Assembly (NCBI GenBank): GCA_963579235.1
Contig: CAUZFM010000065.1
Coordinates: 1 to 15,336, forward strand
Source: UBA1149 sp963579235
Lineage (GTDB): Bacteria > Desulfobacterota > Binatia > UBA1149
Reading direction: 5' to 3'
DNA: 15,336 nt
Shown here: piece by piece, positions 5,189 through 12,550 of the stretch
Numbering within the stretch: position 1 is the stretch's first letter
How the letters are laid out: each line of letters starts with the position of its first letter
Position numbers and translations under genes: made by a program
The notes under the pieces: model-generated
Databases searched by the model: none
Seen by the model: the letters and a program-made list of their open reading frames with translations, nothing else
Told to the model about the DNA's origin: nothing

Positions 5189-7714
5189 ATGTCTAAAGAA
5201 AAAGAATCCATGGCCCTTGGTGACGAGACTTCGGCTCCTGAAACTGAAGAAGACGGGGGCGATTCACTGGAGACGCAGGGCCACATTCCCCTGTTGCCGC
5301 TGCGCGACATCATAGTTTTTCCACACATGGTGATGCCGCTGTTCGCCGGCAGGGCGAAGTCGATCGCAGCTCTCGAGGCGGCCATGGACAGGGACCAGTC
5401 AATTCTGCTGGCGGCCCAGAAAGACGCCAAGACCAACGACCCCGACGTGGACGATATTCACCCGGTGGGCACCATAGGCACCATCGTCCAGCTGCTGCGT
5501 CTGCCCGATGGCACGGTCAAGGTGCTCGTTGAAGGAAAGCGCCGCGCCGTCATCAAGTCCTTCGGCGGCACCGAGGATTTCTTCGAGGTCGAGGTCGACG
5601 AAGTAGAGGAGGTCCAAGGCGACGAGTCCGAGATGGAGGCACTGCTGCGCAGCGTCAATACGGCTTTTGAATCCTACGTAAAGCTCAACAAGAAGATCCC
5701 GCCGGAGATGGCCGGCACGGTGGCCTCCATAGACGAGCCTTCGCGGCTGGCCGATACGATTGTTTCGCACCTCGGCGTCAAGCTCGAAGATAAGCAGTCT
5801 CTGCTCGAGACCTTCAGCGTGTCCGAACGGCTTGAGAAGGTGCTGGGTTTTATGCGCTCGGAGATGGAAATCCTTGAGGTCGAAAAACGCATTCGCTCCA
5901 GGGTCAAGAAGCAGATGGAGAAGACCCAGAAGGAGTACTACCTGAACGAGCAGATGCGGGCTATCCAGAAAGAACTCGGCGAAAAGGACGAGTTCAAGAA
6001 CGAGGTGCAGGAGCTCGAGGAAGCTCTAGAGGCTTCGTCGATGCCCGAGGAACCCCGCGAAAAGACCGAGAAAGAGCTGAAGAAGCTCAAGATGATGTCG
6101 CCCATGTCGGCCGAAGCCACGGTGGTGCGCAACTACATCGACTGGATGCTGTGCCTTCCCTGGGAAGACTACACCGGCGACGACATCGATATCGAGAAGG
6201 CCCGCGCTGTTCTCGACGAAGATCACTACGGGCTGGAGAAGGTCAAGGAACGCATTCTCGAGTACCTGGCCGTGACCAAGCTGGTGGGAGAGATCAAGGG
6301 CCCGATCCTGTGTCTCGTTGGCCCTCCCGGCGTAGGCAAGACCTCGCTGGGGCGCTCGATCGCGCGATCGATGGGGCGTGAGTTTGTTCGTATCTCGCTT
6401 GGTGGTGTGCGCGACGAAGCCGAAATACGCGGTCACCGCCGCACTTACATCGGTGCTTTGCCGGGCAAGATCATCCAGAGCATGAAGAAGGCCGGCAAGG
6501 GAAACCCGGTGTTCCTGCTCGACGAAATAGACAAGATGTCTGCTGATTTCAGGGGAGACCCGGCGTCGGCGATGCTTGAAGTGCTTGATCCTGAGCAGAA
6601 CGGTAGCTTCAACGATCACTACCTCGACGTAGACTACGACTTGTCCAAGGTGATGTTCGTGACCACGGCAAACAGCCTGGACGCCATTCCTCGTCCGCTG
6701 CAGGATCGTATGGAGATCATCCGCATAGCCGGCTACACCGAGCTGGAGAAGCGTAATATCGCCAGTAGGTTCCTGATCCGTAAGCAGAGAAAGGCCAACG
6801 GACTGACCGAAGAACAGGTCGAGTTCCCCGACGCTACCTTGCTGCACCTCGTGAGGCACTACACCAAGGAAGCCGGAGTGCGGAACCTGGAAAGAGAGAT
6901 AGCCTCTATCTGCCGTAAGGTGGCGGTGAAGATAGTCGACGAAAAAGACCCCAAGCCCGTGCGTGTTACTCCACGCAAGGTTGAAAAGTTCCTGGGCCCC
7001 AAGCGTTTCAGCTACGGTCGTGCCGAGGTCGAGCCCCTGGTCGGTGTTACTACCGGGCTGGCCTGGACCGAGAACGGCGGCGAGCTGCTTAATACGGAAG
7101 TCACCGTTCTTCCGGGAAAGGGTAAGCTGACCATCACCGGGCAGCTCGGTGACGTCATGCAGGAATCAGCCCAGGCAGCCATGAGCTACGTGAGATCACG
7201 GGCCTACGAGCTGGGCCTGGCCAATGATTTCTACCAGAAGGTGGACGTTCACATCCACGTTCCCGAGGGGGCCATTCCCAAGGACGGACCCTCGGCCGGC
7301 ATCACCCTGGCCACCTCGCTGGTCTCGGCGCTTACCGGTTTGCCAGTAGACCCCGACGTGGCGATGACGGGCGAGATTACCCTGAGAGGCCGGGTCCTTC
7401 CTATCGGTGGCCTGAAGGAAAAGGTCATGGCGGCCCACCGCGCAGGCATAAAGAAGATCCTCATGCCGGCCGAGAACACCAAGGACATTGCCGAGATCCC
7501 GGCCACGGTTCGCAAGGCTGTCGAGATGGTACCGGTCGAAGAAGTAGACTCGGTGCTCAACACGGCGCTGCAGCTTCCCGATGGCCGTGACTCGGTGTTT
7601 ATCAACGAGAAACCGGTCGGTCTGCTGCCGCTTGCCATGACGCCGACCCCGACCGCGACCCCGGCACCGGCCAGCGACGGCGACAAGGACGAAAAAGGCC
7701 TGGTCACCCACTGA
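5189..7714 (+). CDS. lon: ATP-dependent serine protease Lon
   Basis: This 841-residue LonA-type protease degrades misfolded and short-lived regulatory proteins in the cytoplasm. The order is: acidic N-terminal stretch (1-30); substrate-binding LON domain from IPLLPLRDIIVFP (33-45) to ~225; coiled-coil linker; AAA+ domain with Walker A GPPGVGKT (378-385) and Walker B VFLLDEID (441-448); and a C-terminal protease domain with the catalytic dyad Ser702 (KDGPSAGIT) and Lys745 (LKEKV). The Ser-Lys spacing of 43 equals that of E. coli Lon (679/722). After the protease domain an extra tail of ~30 residues is rich in Thr, Pro and Ala (TPTPTATPAPA) and ends in charged residues. The ATG at 5189 follows GGAAGGA; an in-frame ATG at 5210 is a less likely alternative. 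It closes the chaperone/protease block. Confidence 0.97.
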   Translation: MSKEKESMALGDETSAPETEEDGGDSLETQGHIPLLPLRDIIVFPHMVMPLFAGRAKSIAALEAAMDRDQSILLAAQKDAKTNDPDVDDIHPVGTIGTIVQLLRLPDGTVKVLVEGKRRAVIKSFGGTEDFFEVEVDEVEEVQGDESEMEALLRSVNTAFESYVKLNKKIPPEMAGTVASIDEPSRLADTIVSHLGVKLEDKQSLLETFSVSERLEKVLGFMRSEMEILEVEKRIRSRVKKQMEKTQKEYYLNEQMRAIQKELGEKDEFKNEVQELEEALEASSMPEEPREKTEKELKKLKMMSPMSAEATVVRNYIDWMLCLPWEDYTGDDIDIEKARAVLDEDHYGLEKVKERILEYLAVTKLVGEIKGPILCLVGPPGVGKTSLGRSIARSMGREFVRISLGGVRDEAEIRGHRRTYIGALPGKIIQSMKKAGKGNPVFLLDEIDKMSADFRGDPASAMLEVLDPEQNGSFNDHYLDVDYDLSKVMFVTTANSLDAIPRPLQDRMEIIRIAGYTELEKRNIASRFLIRKQRKANGLTEEQVEFPDATLLHLVRHYTKEAGVRNLEREIASICRKVAVKIVDEKDPKPVRVTPRKVEKFLGPKRFSYGRAEVEPLVGVTTGLAWTENGGELLNTEVTVLPGKGKLTITGQLGDVMQESAQAAMSYVRSRAYELGLANDFYQKVDVHIHVPEGAIPKDGPSAGITLATSLVSALTGLPVDPDVAMTGEITLRGRVLPIGGLKEKVMAAHRAGIKKILMPAENTKDIAEIPATVRKAVEMVPVEEVDSVLNTALQLPDGRDSVFINEKPVGLLPLAMTPTPTATPAPASDGDKDEKGLVTH

Positions 7715-7770
7715 CGGGTGCGGTCGCCGGACGAATTTTCCGCTGCGGCGGGGGCTTCGGCGAAAACCAG

Positions 7771-7846
7771 GGGCGGTTAGCTCAGTTGGGAGAGCATCGG
7801 CCTTACAAGCCGAGGGTCGGCAGTTCGAGCCTGCCACCGCCCACCA
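7771..7846 (+). tRNA. tRNA-Val (anticodon UAC)
   Basis: Acceptor GGGCGGT pairs with ACCGCCC. The anticodon stem TCGGC/GCCGA carries loop CTTACAA, giving UAC. The D arm (GCTC/GAGC) and T arm (GGCAG-TTCGAGC-CTGCC) are regular. Discriminator A and CCA are encoded at 7843-7846. The gene starts 56 bases after the lon stop, with no convincing terminator or promoter in between. Confidence 0.97.
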
Positions 7847-7931
7847 TTTCGTCTACTCAGGCCCCGCTACTTGATGCTGGTGGGCGTAACTGTTACCCAA
7901 GCAGACCGCGTTGGCCCTGTCAGCGCGCGGT

Positions 7932-8008
7932 GGGGCCGTAGTTCAGCTGGTTAGAATGCCGGCCTGTCACGCCGGAGGTCGCGAGTTCGAGTCTCGTCGG
8001 CCCCGCCA
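7932..8008 (+). tRNA. tRNA-Asp (anticodon GUC)
   Basis: Acceptor GGGGCCG pairs with CGGCCCC. The anticodon stem CCGGC/GCCGG carries loop CTGTCAC, giving GUC. The D stem (GTTC/GAAT) and T stem (GCGAG/CTCGT) each end in a G-T pair. Discriminator G and CCA are encoded (8005-8008). It follows tRNA-Val by 85 bases and precedes rplM by 85. Confidence 0.97.
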
Positions 8009-8020
8009 TTTGTTATTTTG

Positions 8021-8038
8021 GGCCGACACCGGTCGGCC
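8021..8038 (+). promoter_or_regulatory. Perfect 7-bp hairpin at the head of the rplM leader
   Basis: GGCCGAC (8021-8027) and GTCGGCC (8032-8038) pair perfectly around an ACCG loop, 12 bases after the CCA of tRNA-Asp. The T-rich stretch lies before it, not after, so it is not a normal intrinsic terminator on either strand. It may be a processing signal between tRNA and mRNA or part of a ribosomal protein leader. Confidence 0.35.
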
Positions 8039-8040
8039 GT

Positions 8041-8066
8041 GAGGAATTGAGTTACGAGGAATTGAG
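8041..8066 (+). repeat. Direct repeat GAGGAATTGAG, two copies in the rplM leader
   Basis: GAGGAATTGAG occurs at 8041-8051 and 8056-8066, a 15-base period. Both copies contain SD-like GAGGA. The second copy runs into GAGGAG (8064-8069), which lies at good spacing for the ATG at 8077. Confidence 0.7.
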
Positions 8067-8069
8067 GAG

Positions 8070-8086
8070 TCCCGTCATGTACGGGA
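8070..8086 (+). promoter_or_regulatory. Hairpin covering the rplM ribosome binding site
   Basis: TCCCGT (8070-8075) and ACGGGA (8081-8086) form a 6-bp stem with loop CATGT. The 3' arm contains most of the rplM SD GGGAG (8083-8087), so the folded form would block rplM initiation. The loop carries an ATG (8077-8079) that could open a short overlapping frame. L13 is known as an autogenous repressor of rplM-rpsI in E. coli, and L13 leader RNAs are known in Firmicutes; whether this leader binds L13 is inference. Confidence 0.4.
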
Positions 8087-8124
8087 GCCAAGTATGCAGA
8101 AGGTCACCAGAAGCCTGTCAGTAG
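8077..8124 (+). CDS. Possible 15-codon leader peptide overlapping the rplM start
   Basis: ATG at 8077 is preceded by GAGGAG (8064-8069) at 7 bases, a better SD arrangement than that of rplM itself. It would encode MYGSQVCRRSPEACQ and stop at TAG 8122-8124, 28 bases inside rplM in another frame. Its ATG lies in the loop of the hairpin covering the rplM SD, so translating it would melt that hairpin. No protein similarity is expected at this size; it is supported only by position and SD. Confidence 0.3.
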   Translation: MYGSQVCRRSPEACQ

Positions 8125-8534
8125 AAGCCGCACGCGAAGCGCGTAAGTGGTACGTCGTGGACGCGGAGGGCCTGGTTCTAGGTCGCCTCGCGACCAGGAT
8201 CGCCCACGTGCTCAGGGGTAAACACAACCCGGCTTTTACGCCCCACGTGGATTGCGGGGACTTCGTGGTAGTGACCAACGCAAGCAAGGTGGTGCTCACG
8301 GGCAACAAGCTCCAGGGCAAGATATACTACCGGCACAGCGGCTTTCCCGGAGGCATAACCGAGACCACCGCCGGCCGTCTGCTCGAGACCCGTCCCGAGC
8401 AGGTAATAGAGAAGGCGGTGGTAGGAATGTTGCCCCCGGGCAGGCTTGGTCGTAAGTTGGCGCTTAAGTTAAAGATCTACGCTGGCGAAGAGCACCCCCA
8501 CGTGGCCCAGGCACCCGAGCAGTTGCCAGCTTGA
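8094..8534 (+). CDS. rplM: 50S ribosomal protein L13
   Basis: This 146-residue protein matches L13 (E. coli 142). The core begins RKWYVVDAEGLVLGRLAT (residues 17-34) and continues through KHNPAFTPHVDCGDFVVV, the YYRHSGFPGG stretch and GMLPPGRLGRKLALKLKIYAG, all typical of the family. L13 binds 23S rRNA early in large-subunit assembly. The start at 8094 has GGGAG six bases upstream and gives the usual N-terminal length. It is first in an rplM-rpsI-argC run; the pairing with rpsI is conserved across bacteria. The leader contains a hairpin over the ribosome binding site, a direct repeat and a possible overlapping leader peptide. Confidence 0.97.
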   Translation: MQKVTRSLSVEAAREARKWYVVDAEGLVLGRLATRIAHVLRGKHNPAFTPHVDCGDFVVVTNASKVVLTGNKLQGKIYYRHSGFPGGITETTAGRLLETRPEQVIEKAVVGMLPPGRLGRKLALKLKIYAGEEHPHVAQAPEQLPA

Positions 8535-8617
8535 AGAGCCGGCTTGGGCGAGCTGCGAAGAGCGGTGCTGTGAAGAGTCCCCTTAAGAGGGCAACGAGAG
8601 AATAAGCGGAGTAATAG

Positions 8618-9091
8618 ATGGCTATAATAGGAAAGACTTCACGGGCCCGGGGCGCTGCAGCAGCAGACAGCGGGACTGCCGACAGCGGCAGCAGGAAGGC
8701 CGCGTCGCCTGCTAACGAGGCAACCGGCAGGCGCAAGAGTGCTATTGCGCGAGTGTCCCTGGTTGCCGGCGATGGCAAGGTCACGGTCAACGAGCGCACG
8801 CAGGAAGACTACTTTCCCAGGCCCACTGCGCGGATGATCATTGCCCAACCCTTTGAGGTCACCGGTACGGCCGGTTCCTACGATCTCTCTGTGCGGGTTC
8901 GCGGCGGAGGGGTTTCGGCCCAGGCTTCGGCCGTGCGGCACGCGGTCAGCCGCGCCCTTATTGCAATGCAGCCCGACCTCAGGCCGGCGCTGAAGAAGGC
9001 CGGCTATCTCACGCGCGACGCGCGCGAGGTCGAGCGAAAGAAATACGGTCACCACAAGGCTCGTAAACGGCCTCAATTCTCCAAGAGGTAG
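8618..9091 (+). CDS. rpsI: 30S ribosomal protein S9 with an Ala/Ser-rich N-terminal extension
   Basis: This 157-residue protein contains a full S9 from GRRKSAIARVSL (residue 37 onward) to the universal C-terminal tail KARKRPQFSKR, whose last basic residues reach the P-site tRNA in the ribosome. S9 usually has only about ten residues before GRRK; here there are 36, low in complexity and rich in Ala, Ser, Gly and charged residues. The start at 8618 is supported by GGAG (8608-8611) six bases upstream, so the extension is probably translated. The gene follows rplM after 83 bases, in which GAAGAG recurs three times and a small CCCT/AGGG hairpin is seen. Confidence 0.96.
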   Translation: MAIIGKTSRARGAAAADSGTADSGSRKAASPANEATGRRKSAIARVSLVAGDGKVTVNERTQEDYFPRPTARMIIAQPFEVTGTAGSYDLSVRVRGGGVSAQASAVRHAVSRALIAMQPDLRPALKKAGYLTRDAREVERKKYGHHKARKRPQFSKR

Positions 9092-9098
9092 CGGGACC

Positions 9099-10130
9099 AT
9101 GACAGCAGCAACCCGTGTCCGGGTGGCCGTCGTGGGTGCGACCGGCTACGCGGGTGCAGAGTTGCTGCGCCTGCTGGCCGCCCACCCCGGGGTCGAGGTC
9201 ACTACCGTTACTTCAGAACGGGACGCCGGCTCTCCGCTGGCCTCTGTCCATCCCGGGCTCGCCGGCCTGGATCTCGAACTGGTGTCGGCCAGCGTCGACA
9301 ACGTAGTGGGCAATACCGAGTTGGCTTTCATGGCGCTTCCGCACGGCAGTTCAGGGCCGTTGGTCTCAGGGCTGTTGGCGGCCGGCCTGCGGGTCGTCGA
9401 CCTGGGCGCAGATTTTCGCTTTGACAGCCTCGATGTCTACCAGCAGTGGTACGGTGATCATCCTTGTCCAGAGCTGCTCGAGGGCGCCGTGTACGGACTC
9501 AGCGAGTTTGCCAGGAGCGAGCTGGCCGAGGCCCGGCTGGTGGCTAATCCCGGCTGCTACCCCACGGGCGCTTTGTTCGGGCTGCTGCCGCTGGCAGGGC
9601 AGACCCGGGGACCTATTATCATCGACTCCAAGTCGGGCACCAGCGGTGCAGGGCGGACGGCATTACGGGAAGGCTTGTTCGCCGAGGTTAACGAGAACAT
9701 CAAGCCTTACAAGGTAGGCGAGCACCGCCACCAACCCGAGATGGTCGAGAAACTCGAGGCCCACGGAGTAGACGCTTCCAGGCTCCTGTTCACTCCCCAG
9801 TTGCTGCCCTTGTCCAGGGGGCTGCTGAGCCACTGCTACGTTGCGCCGGCCGAAGGGCTGGATGTCAGCAGCGCTTTTTCCCGGGCCTACGCCGACGAGC
9901 CCTTCGTTCGCCTGCTGGGCGGGGAGGGCGTGCCGTCGCTGGCCAGGGTGCGGGGCACCAACATGGTCGAGATCGCGTGGCGTGAGCACAGCCAGAGCGG
10001 ACTGCTGCTGGTGATGACCGCCATAGACAACCTCGGCAAAGGCGCGGCCGGACAAGCGGTGCAGAACATGAACCTCATGCTCGGGCTGGATGAAACGACC
10101 GGCCTGCTCGCGATCGCCGCTCTGCCCTGA
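9099..10130 (+). CDS. argC: N-acetyl-gamma-glutamyl-phosphate reductase
   Basis: This 343-residue enzyme catalyses the NADPH-dependent reduction of N-acetylglutamyl phosphate to the semialdehyde, the third step of arginine synthesis. An N-terminal Rossmann dinucleotide-binding motif GATGYAGAELLRLL spans 13-26. The catalytic Cys153 lies in VANPGCYPTGA, and the active-site His in KVGEHRHQPEM (205-215, probably His211). The substrate-binding stretch DSKSGTSGAGR (176-186) and C-terminal GTNMV and NLGKGAAGQAVQNMNLM are typical. Length is normal. It begins 7 bases after rpsI, with AAGAGG (9083-9088) inside the rpsI end as SD, so it is translated from the ribosomal protein message. The arginine gene may simply exploit a strong promoter. 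Confidence 0.96.
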   Translation: MTAATRVRVAVVGATGYAGAELLRLLAAHPGVEVTTVTSERDAGSPLASVHPGLAGLDLELVSASVDNVVGNTELAFMALPHGSSGPLVSGLLAAGLRVVDLGADFRFDSLDVYQQWYGDHPCPELLEGAVYGLSEFARSELAEARLVANPGCYPTGALFGLLPLAGQTRGPIIIDSKSGTSGAGRTALREGLFAEVNENIKPYKVGEHRHQPEMVEKLEAHGVDASRLLFTPQLLPLSRGLLSHCYVAPAEGLDVSSAFSRAYADEPFVRLLGGEGVPSLARVRGTNMVEIAWREHSQSGLLLVMTAIDNLGKGAAGQAVQNMNLMLGLDETTGLLAIAALP

Positions 10131-10133
10131 GGC

Positions 10134-10160
10134 CTGCCCTCGCGCCGCCGCGCCTGGCAG
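10134..10160. terminator. Hairpin between convergent argC and lptG, possible two-way terminator
   Basis: CTGCC (10134-10138) pairs with GGCAG (10156-10160), enclosing CGCG (10141-10144) and CGCG (10149-10152) around CCGC. It fills nearly all of the 34-base gap between two convergent genes, where a shared terminator is expected. Neither strand has a T-run after it, so it would depend on Rho or act as a block. Confidence 0.3.
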
Positions 10161-10164
10161 CTGG

Positions 10165-11247
10165 TCAGCGCAGTCCGCGGCCGAGATAGAGTGACGCCGC
10201 CACCAGCGAAAACACCGCATTGGCTGTCCAAGCGGCCAGGGCGGGCGACATCGCGCCGTTGCGACCGGCAGATACAGCGACAGCCATGGTGACCCAGTAG
10301 GCAAATCCCACGGCCAGGCCCACGCCGAGGTTGCGCGCCACCGCGCCCCGGGGCCGGCCCCGCAGCGACAGCGGGATGCCCAGCAGCACCATTACCAGCC
10401 CCGACACCGGCCACGCCGCCTTTACGTACATGTCGACCACGTAGCCGTCGGTGTTCAGGCCGCGGGCCTTCATCAGTTTTATCTGCTCCCTGAGCTCGGC
10501 CAGGTTGAACTCGGAGGGGCGCCGCCGGTTGGCCAGCAACTCGTCGAGGGTGATGTCGACTGCGAACTCGCCGGGTTCGAGGTTCCGTGCGAGGATTTCG
10601 CCTGCCGAGGTGAAGGTCTTGACCGTTCCCTGGTCGAGCTCCCACGCGTCGTTGCGCCAGCGGGCGGCGGGGATTTCCACTATGCGGTCCAGCCGGAACT
10701 CGGGGCCGGCCTCGTACAGGGTAAGGCCATACAGCGCCCGGTTGTTGGCGTCGAAGTAGTCGACGTTGAAAAAACCCTCGGCTCCCTGGAACCACAGCGA
10801 GTTGACGTTGTAGAAGCCGCGGAACGCTTTCTTCTTTATCGACATGTCGTTTATGTAGCGTGATTGGGCAGTCGCGGCCGGCACCACGGTGAGGTTGGCC
10901 AGCAGCGCGACCATGGTGATGGCAGCCGAAACGGCAAGCATGGGAATGGCCACCTGCCAGGTCGTCACGCCGCAGGCCCGCATGGCCAGGGTCTCACGGT
11001 GACGGGCGAGCACGCCCAGGCTCAGGAGCACGGCGAGCAGGGAACAGGCAGGATAGATCTCGGCCAGTATGCTTGGAAGCTTGAAGACAAAGTATCCGGC
11101 CAGGGCAAGGGCGCCGGGGTCATAGGTAGCGAGGTCTCCTATTTTCTGAAAAAAATCTACGACCAGAAACAGTCCGGAACTGGCAAAAAGACAGAGTCCG
11201 AAGACCTTGAGGTAATGCTTGACTACGTAGCGGGCGAGGATGTTCAC
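10165..11247 (-). CDS. lptG: LPS export ABC transporter permease LptG
   Basis: This 360-residue inner-membrane protein (E. coli LptG is also 360) pairs with LptF and the ATPase LptB to extract lipopolysaccharide and pass it to LptC and LptA. Three hydrophobic helices occur near residues 14-31, 47-80 (a long hydrophobic stretch) and 99-120. A periplasmic beta-jellyroll follows (~130-270), then three helices near 277-296, 306-326 and 335-355. The start is GTG at 11247-11245, which overlaps the lptF stop as GTGA; the protein then begins (M)NILARYVVKHYLK, the usual LptG N-terminus. AGGA lies about 11 bases upstream. A longer frame to 11382 exists, but it would overlap lptF heavily and add unrelated sequence. 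It is the second gene of the lptFG pair and converges on argC. Confidence 0.93.
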   Translation of the reverse strand: MNILARYVVKHYLKVFGLCLFASSGLFLVVDFFQKIGDLATYDPGALALAGYFVFKLPSILAEIYPACSLLAVLLSLGVLARHRETLAMRACGVTTWQVAIPMLAVSAAITMVALLANLTVVPAATAQSRYINDMSIKKKAFRGFYNVNSLWFQGAEGFFNVDYFDANNRALYGLTLYEAGPEFRLDRIVEIPAARWRNDAWELDQGTVKTFTSAGEILARNLEPGEFAVDITLDELLANRRRPSEFNLAELREQIKLMKARGLNTDGYVVDMYVKAAWPVSGLVMVLLGIPLSLRGRPRGAVARNLGVGLAVGFAYWVTMAVAVSAGRNGAMSPALAAWTANAVFSLVAASLYLGRGLR

Positions 11248-12416
11248 GAGCCGGCGTTTCCTTTTCCACGGCGCCGCAGCAACAGCGGCCAGGTGGCCAT
11301 GGGTGGGTACTGGAGCCGGTCGCGCGCGGCCCTGTCGGTGAGCAGCAGCGCACCGACGGCAAAAATGAGGTTGGGCAACCACATGACCAGGACCGGTGGC
11401 GCCGCGGCACTGCGGGCGATGGTGATGGAACCTGTAAACAAGAGGAAATATCCGAGGATGACCACCAGGCTCACGGCGAAGCCGCGTGCCCGGACTGTTC
11501 GGGTTTTCTGTATGCCCAGGGGCACCCCGAAAAGGGCCAGCACCAGCGCGGCCATCGGCATGATCAGCTTGCGATTCAGCTCTATTGTCTCCTCCAGCGC
11601 CCGGTCGCCCACGTCCAGGAGGCGACGCCTGCTGGCCAGCAGGGTGCCCAGGTACATATCGCGGGGTCTTGGTTTTCCGCCTGCCACCGTTTTCATGTTG
11701 GCCAGTGCGAGGTTGACCTCAAGCGAGTCGAACACGGTTTTGTCGTAGCTTTCCTGCCCGGCGTGAAACGACAGGCTGGTTCCGTCGAGCAGCTGCAGGT
11801 AGAGGTTGCTGTCGCCCGGGGGGCTGATGACCCGTCCCCGCTTGGCCATCATGCTCGTACGGCGGTAACTGTCGCGCTCGTCGGCCACCATGACTCCGTC
11901 CATGACCCCGTTCTCCTGGTCAATGCGGTCCACGTATACCACGAGGCCACTGAAGTCGTTGTTGAACATCTTTGGCCTGAGTGCCGCCGTAGCCCGCTCC
12001 CTGGCTACCTCCAGTAGGGTCTCCTTTATGGCGTTGTTAGCCCAGGGCCGGGCCCAGGCCGACAGCAGGAAGGTCGCCACAGAGATGATGAGGGCAAAGC
12101 GCAGCACGGGACCGAGCATCTGGTAGAGGCTGAGGCCGGCCGTTCGCATGGCCACCAACTCCCCGTCACTGGCCAGGCGGCCGAATACCACCACCACCGC
12201 GAGCAACAGGGCCATGGGGAAGGTGATTTCAAGGAAGCCGGGAAGCACGTAGGCAAAAATCTGCGCCACCCGGTAGCCGGGTACGCCCCTGGCCATGACG
12301 AGGTCGACCAGTTCCAACATGCGTGAAACCAGTAGTATAAACGTGAAAACGCCCAGCCCTGTCATGAAGGCCGAGCCCAGTTCGCGCATCATGTAACGGC
12401 GCAGGGTTTTACCCAT
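11244..12416 (-). CDS. lptF: LPS export ABC transporter permease LptF
   Basis: This 390-residue permease of the YjgP/YjgQ family is the first gene of the pair and the partner of LptG. Hydrophobic helices are seen near residues 12-32, 52-78, 102-122, 283-302, 313-333 and 341-360, with a periplasmic beta-jellyroll between the third and fourth (about 150-250). The conserved stretch GELVAMRTAGLSLYQM (85-100), a cytoplasmic coupling region that contacts LptB, is clear. Length is slightly above E. coli LptF (366), partly from a basic C-terminal tail (RRRGKGNAGS). The ATG at 12416 has a weak SD (CGGGA) about six bases upstream; a likely promoter lies at 12477-12505. Assignment as LptF rather than LptG rests on gene order and similarity in character, so the two labels are slightly less certain than the family. 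Confidence 0.92.
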   Translation of the reverse strand: MGKTLRRYMMRELGSAFMTGLGVFTFILLVSRMLELVDLVMARGVPGYRVAQIFAYVLPGFLEITFPMALLLAVVVVFGRLASDGELVAMRTAGLSLYQMLGPVLRFALIISVATFLLSAWARPWANNAIKETLLEVARERATAALRPKMFNNDFSGLVVYVDRIDQENGVMDGVMVADERDSYRRTSMMAKRGRVISPPGDSNLYLQLLDGTSLSFHAGQESYDKTVFDSLEVNLALANMKTVAGGKPRPRDMYLGTLLASRRRLLDVGDRALEETIELNRKLIMPMAALVLALFGVPLGIQKTRTVRARGFAVSLVVILGYFLLFTGSITIARSAAAPPVLVMWLPNLIFAVGALLLTDRAARDRLQYPPMATWPLLLRRRGKGNAGS

Positions 12417-12476
12417 AGGAAATCCCGGTATAGACAGGTCCCCGGTGCTTGCGGGGCCGCTTCGCGGATGAGTATC

Positions 12477-12505
12477 AGTGTAGTCATGCGGGCCGGTCCT
12501 GTAAA
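12477..12505 (-). promoter_or_regulatory. Probable sigma-70-type promoter of lptFG
   Basis: On the minus strand TTTACA (12505-12500) is followed, after exactly 17 bases, by TACACT (12482-12477). That matches 5/6 and 4/6 of the -35 and -10 consensus. The predicted start near 12470 leaves a leader of ~53 bases before lptF, in which two adjacent hairpins fold (12440-12456 and 12457-12467). An inverted repeat GGGCCG/CGGCCC (12490-12514) overlaps the -35 region and spacer and could be an operator. Confidence 0.4.
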
Positions 12506-12521
12506 CGTCGGCCCTCTCAAG

Positions 12522-12550
12522 CCCGGGCTGGACAGCGGCAGCCGGGTTTT
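12522..12550 (+). terminator. Terminator-like hairpin upstream of rlmB
   Basis: CCCGG(G)CTG (12522-12530, one bulged G) pairs with CAGCCGGG (12539-12546), loop of 8, followed by TTTT (12547-12550). It points along the plus strand toward rlmB although the gene to its left (lptF) runs the other way. So it would end either a short transcript started in the lptF-rlmB gap or part of rlmB transcription itself (attenuation). The rest of 12417-12684 holds the lptF promoter and small hairpins; no other gene is visible. Confidence 0.4.

Noticed and set aside
7715..7770. Intrinsic terminator after lon
   Set aside because: T-rich and A-rich patches flank GC-rich sequence, but no continuous stem followed by a T-run could be built.
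11248..11382. Longer lptG frame starting near 11382
   Set aside because: It would overlap lptF by more than 130 bases with unrelated basic sequence. The GTG at 11247 makes a GTGA overlap and gives a 360-residue LptG with the normal N-terminus.
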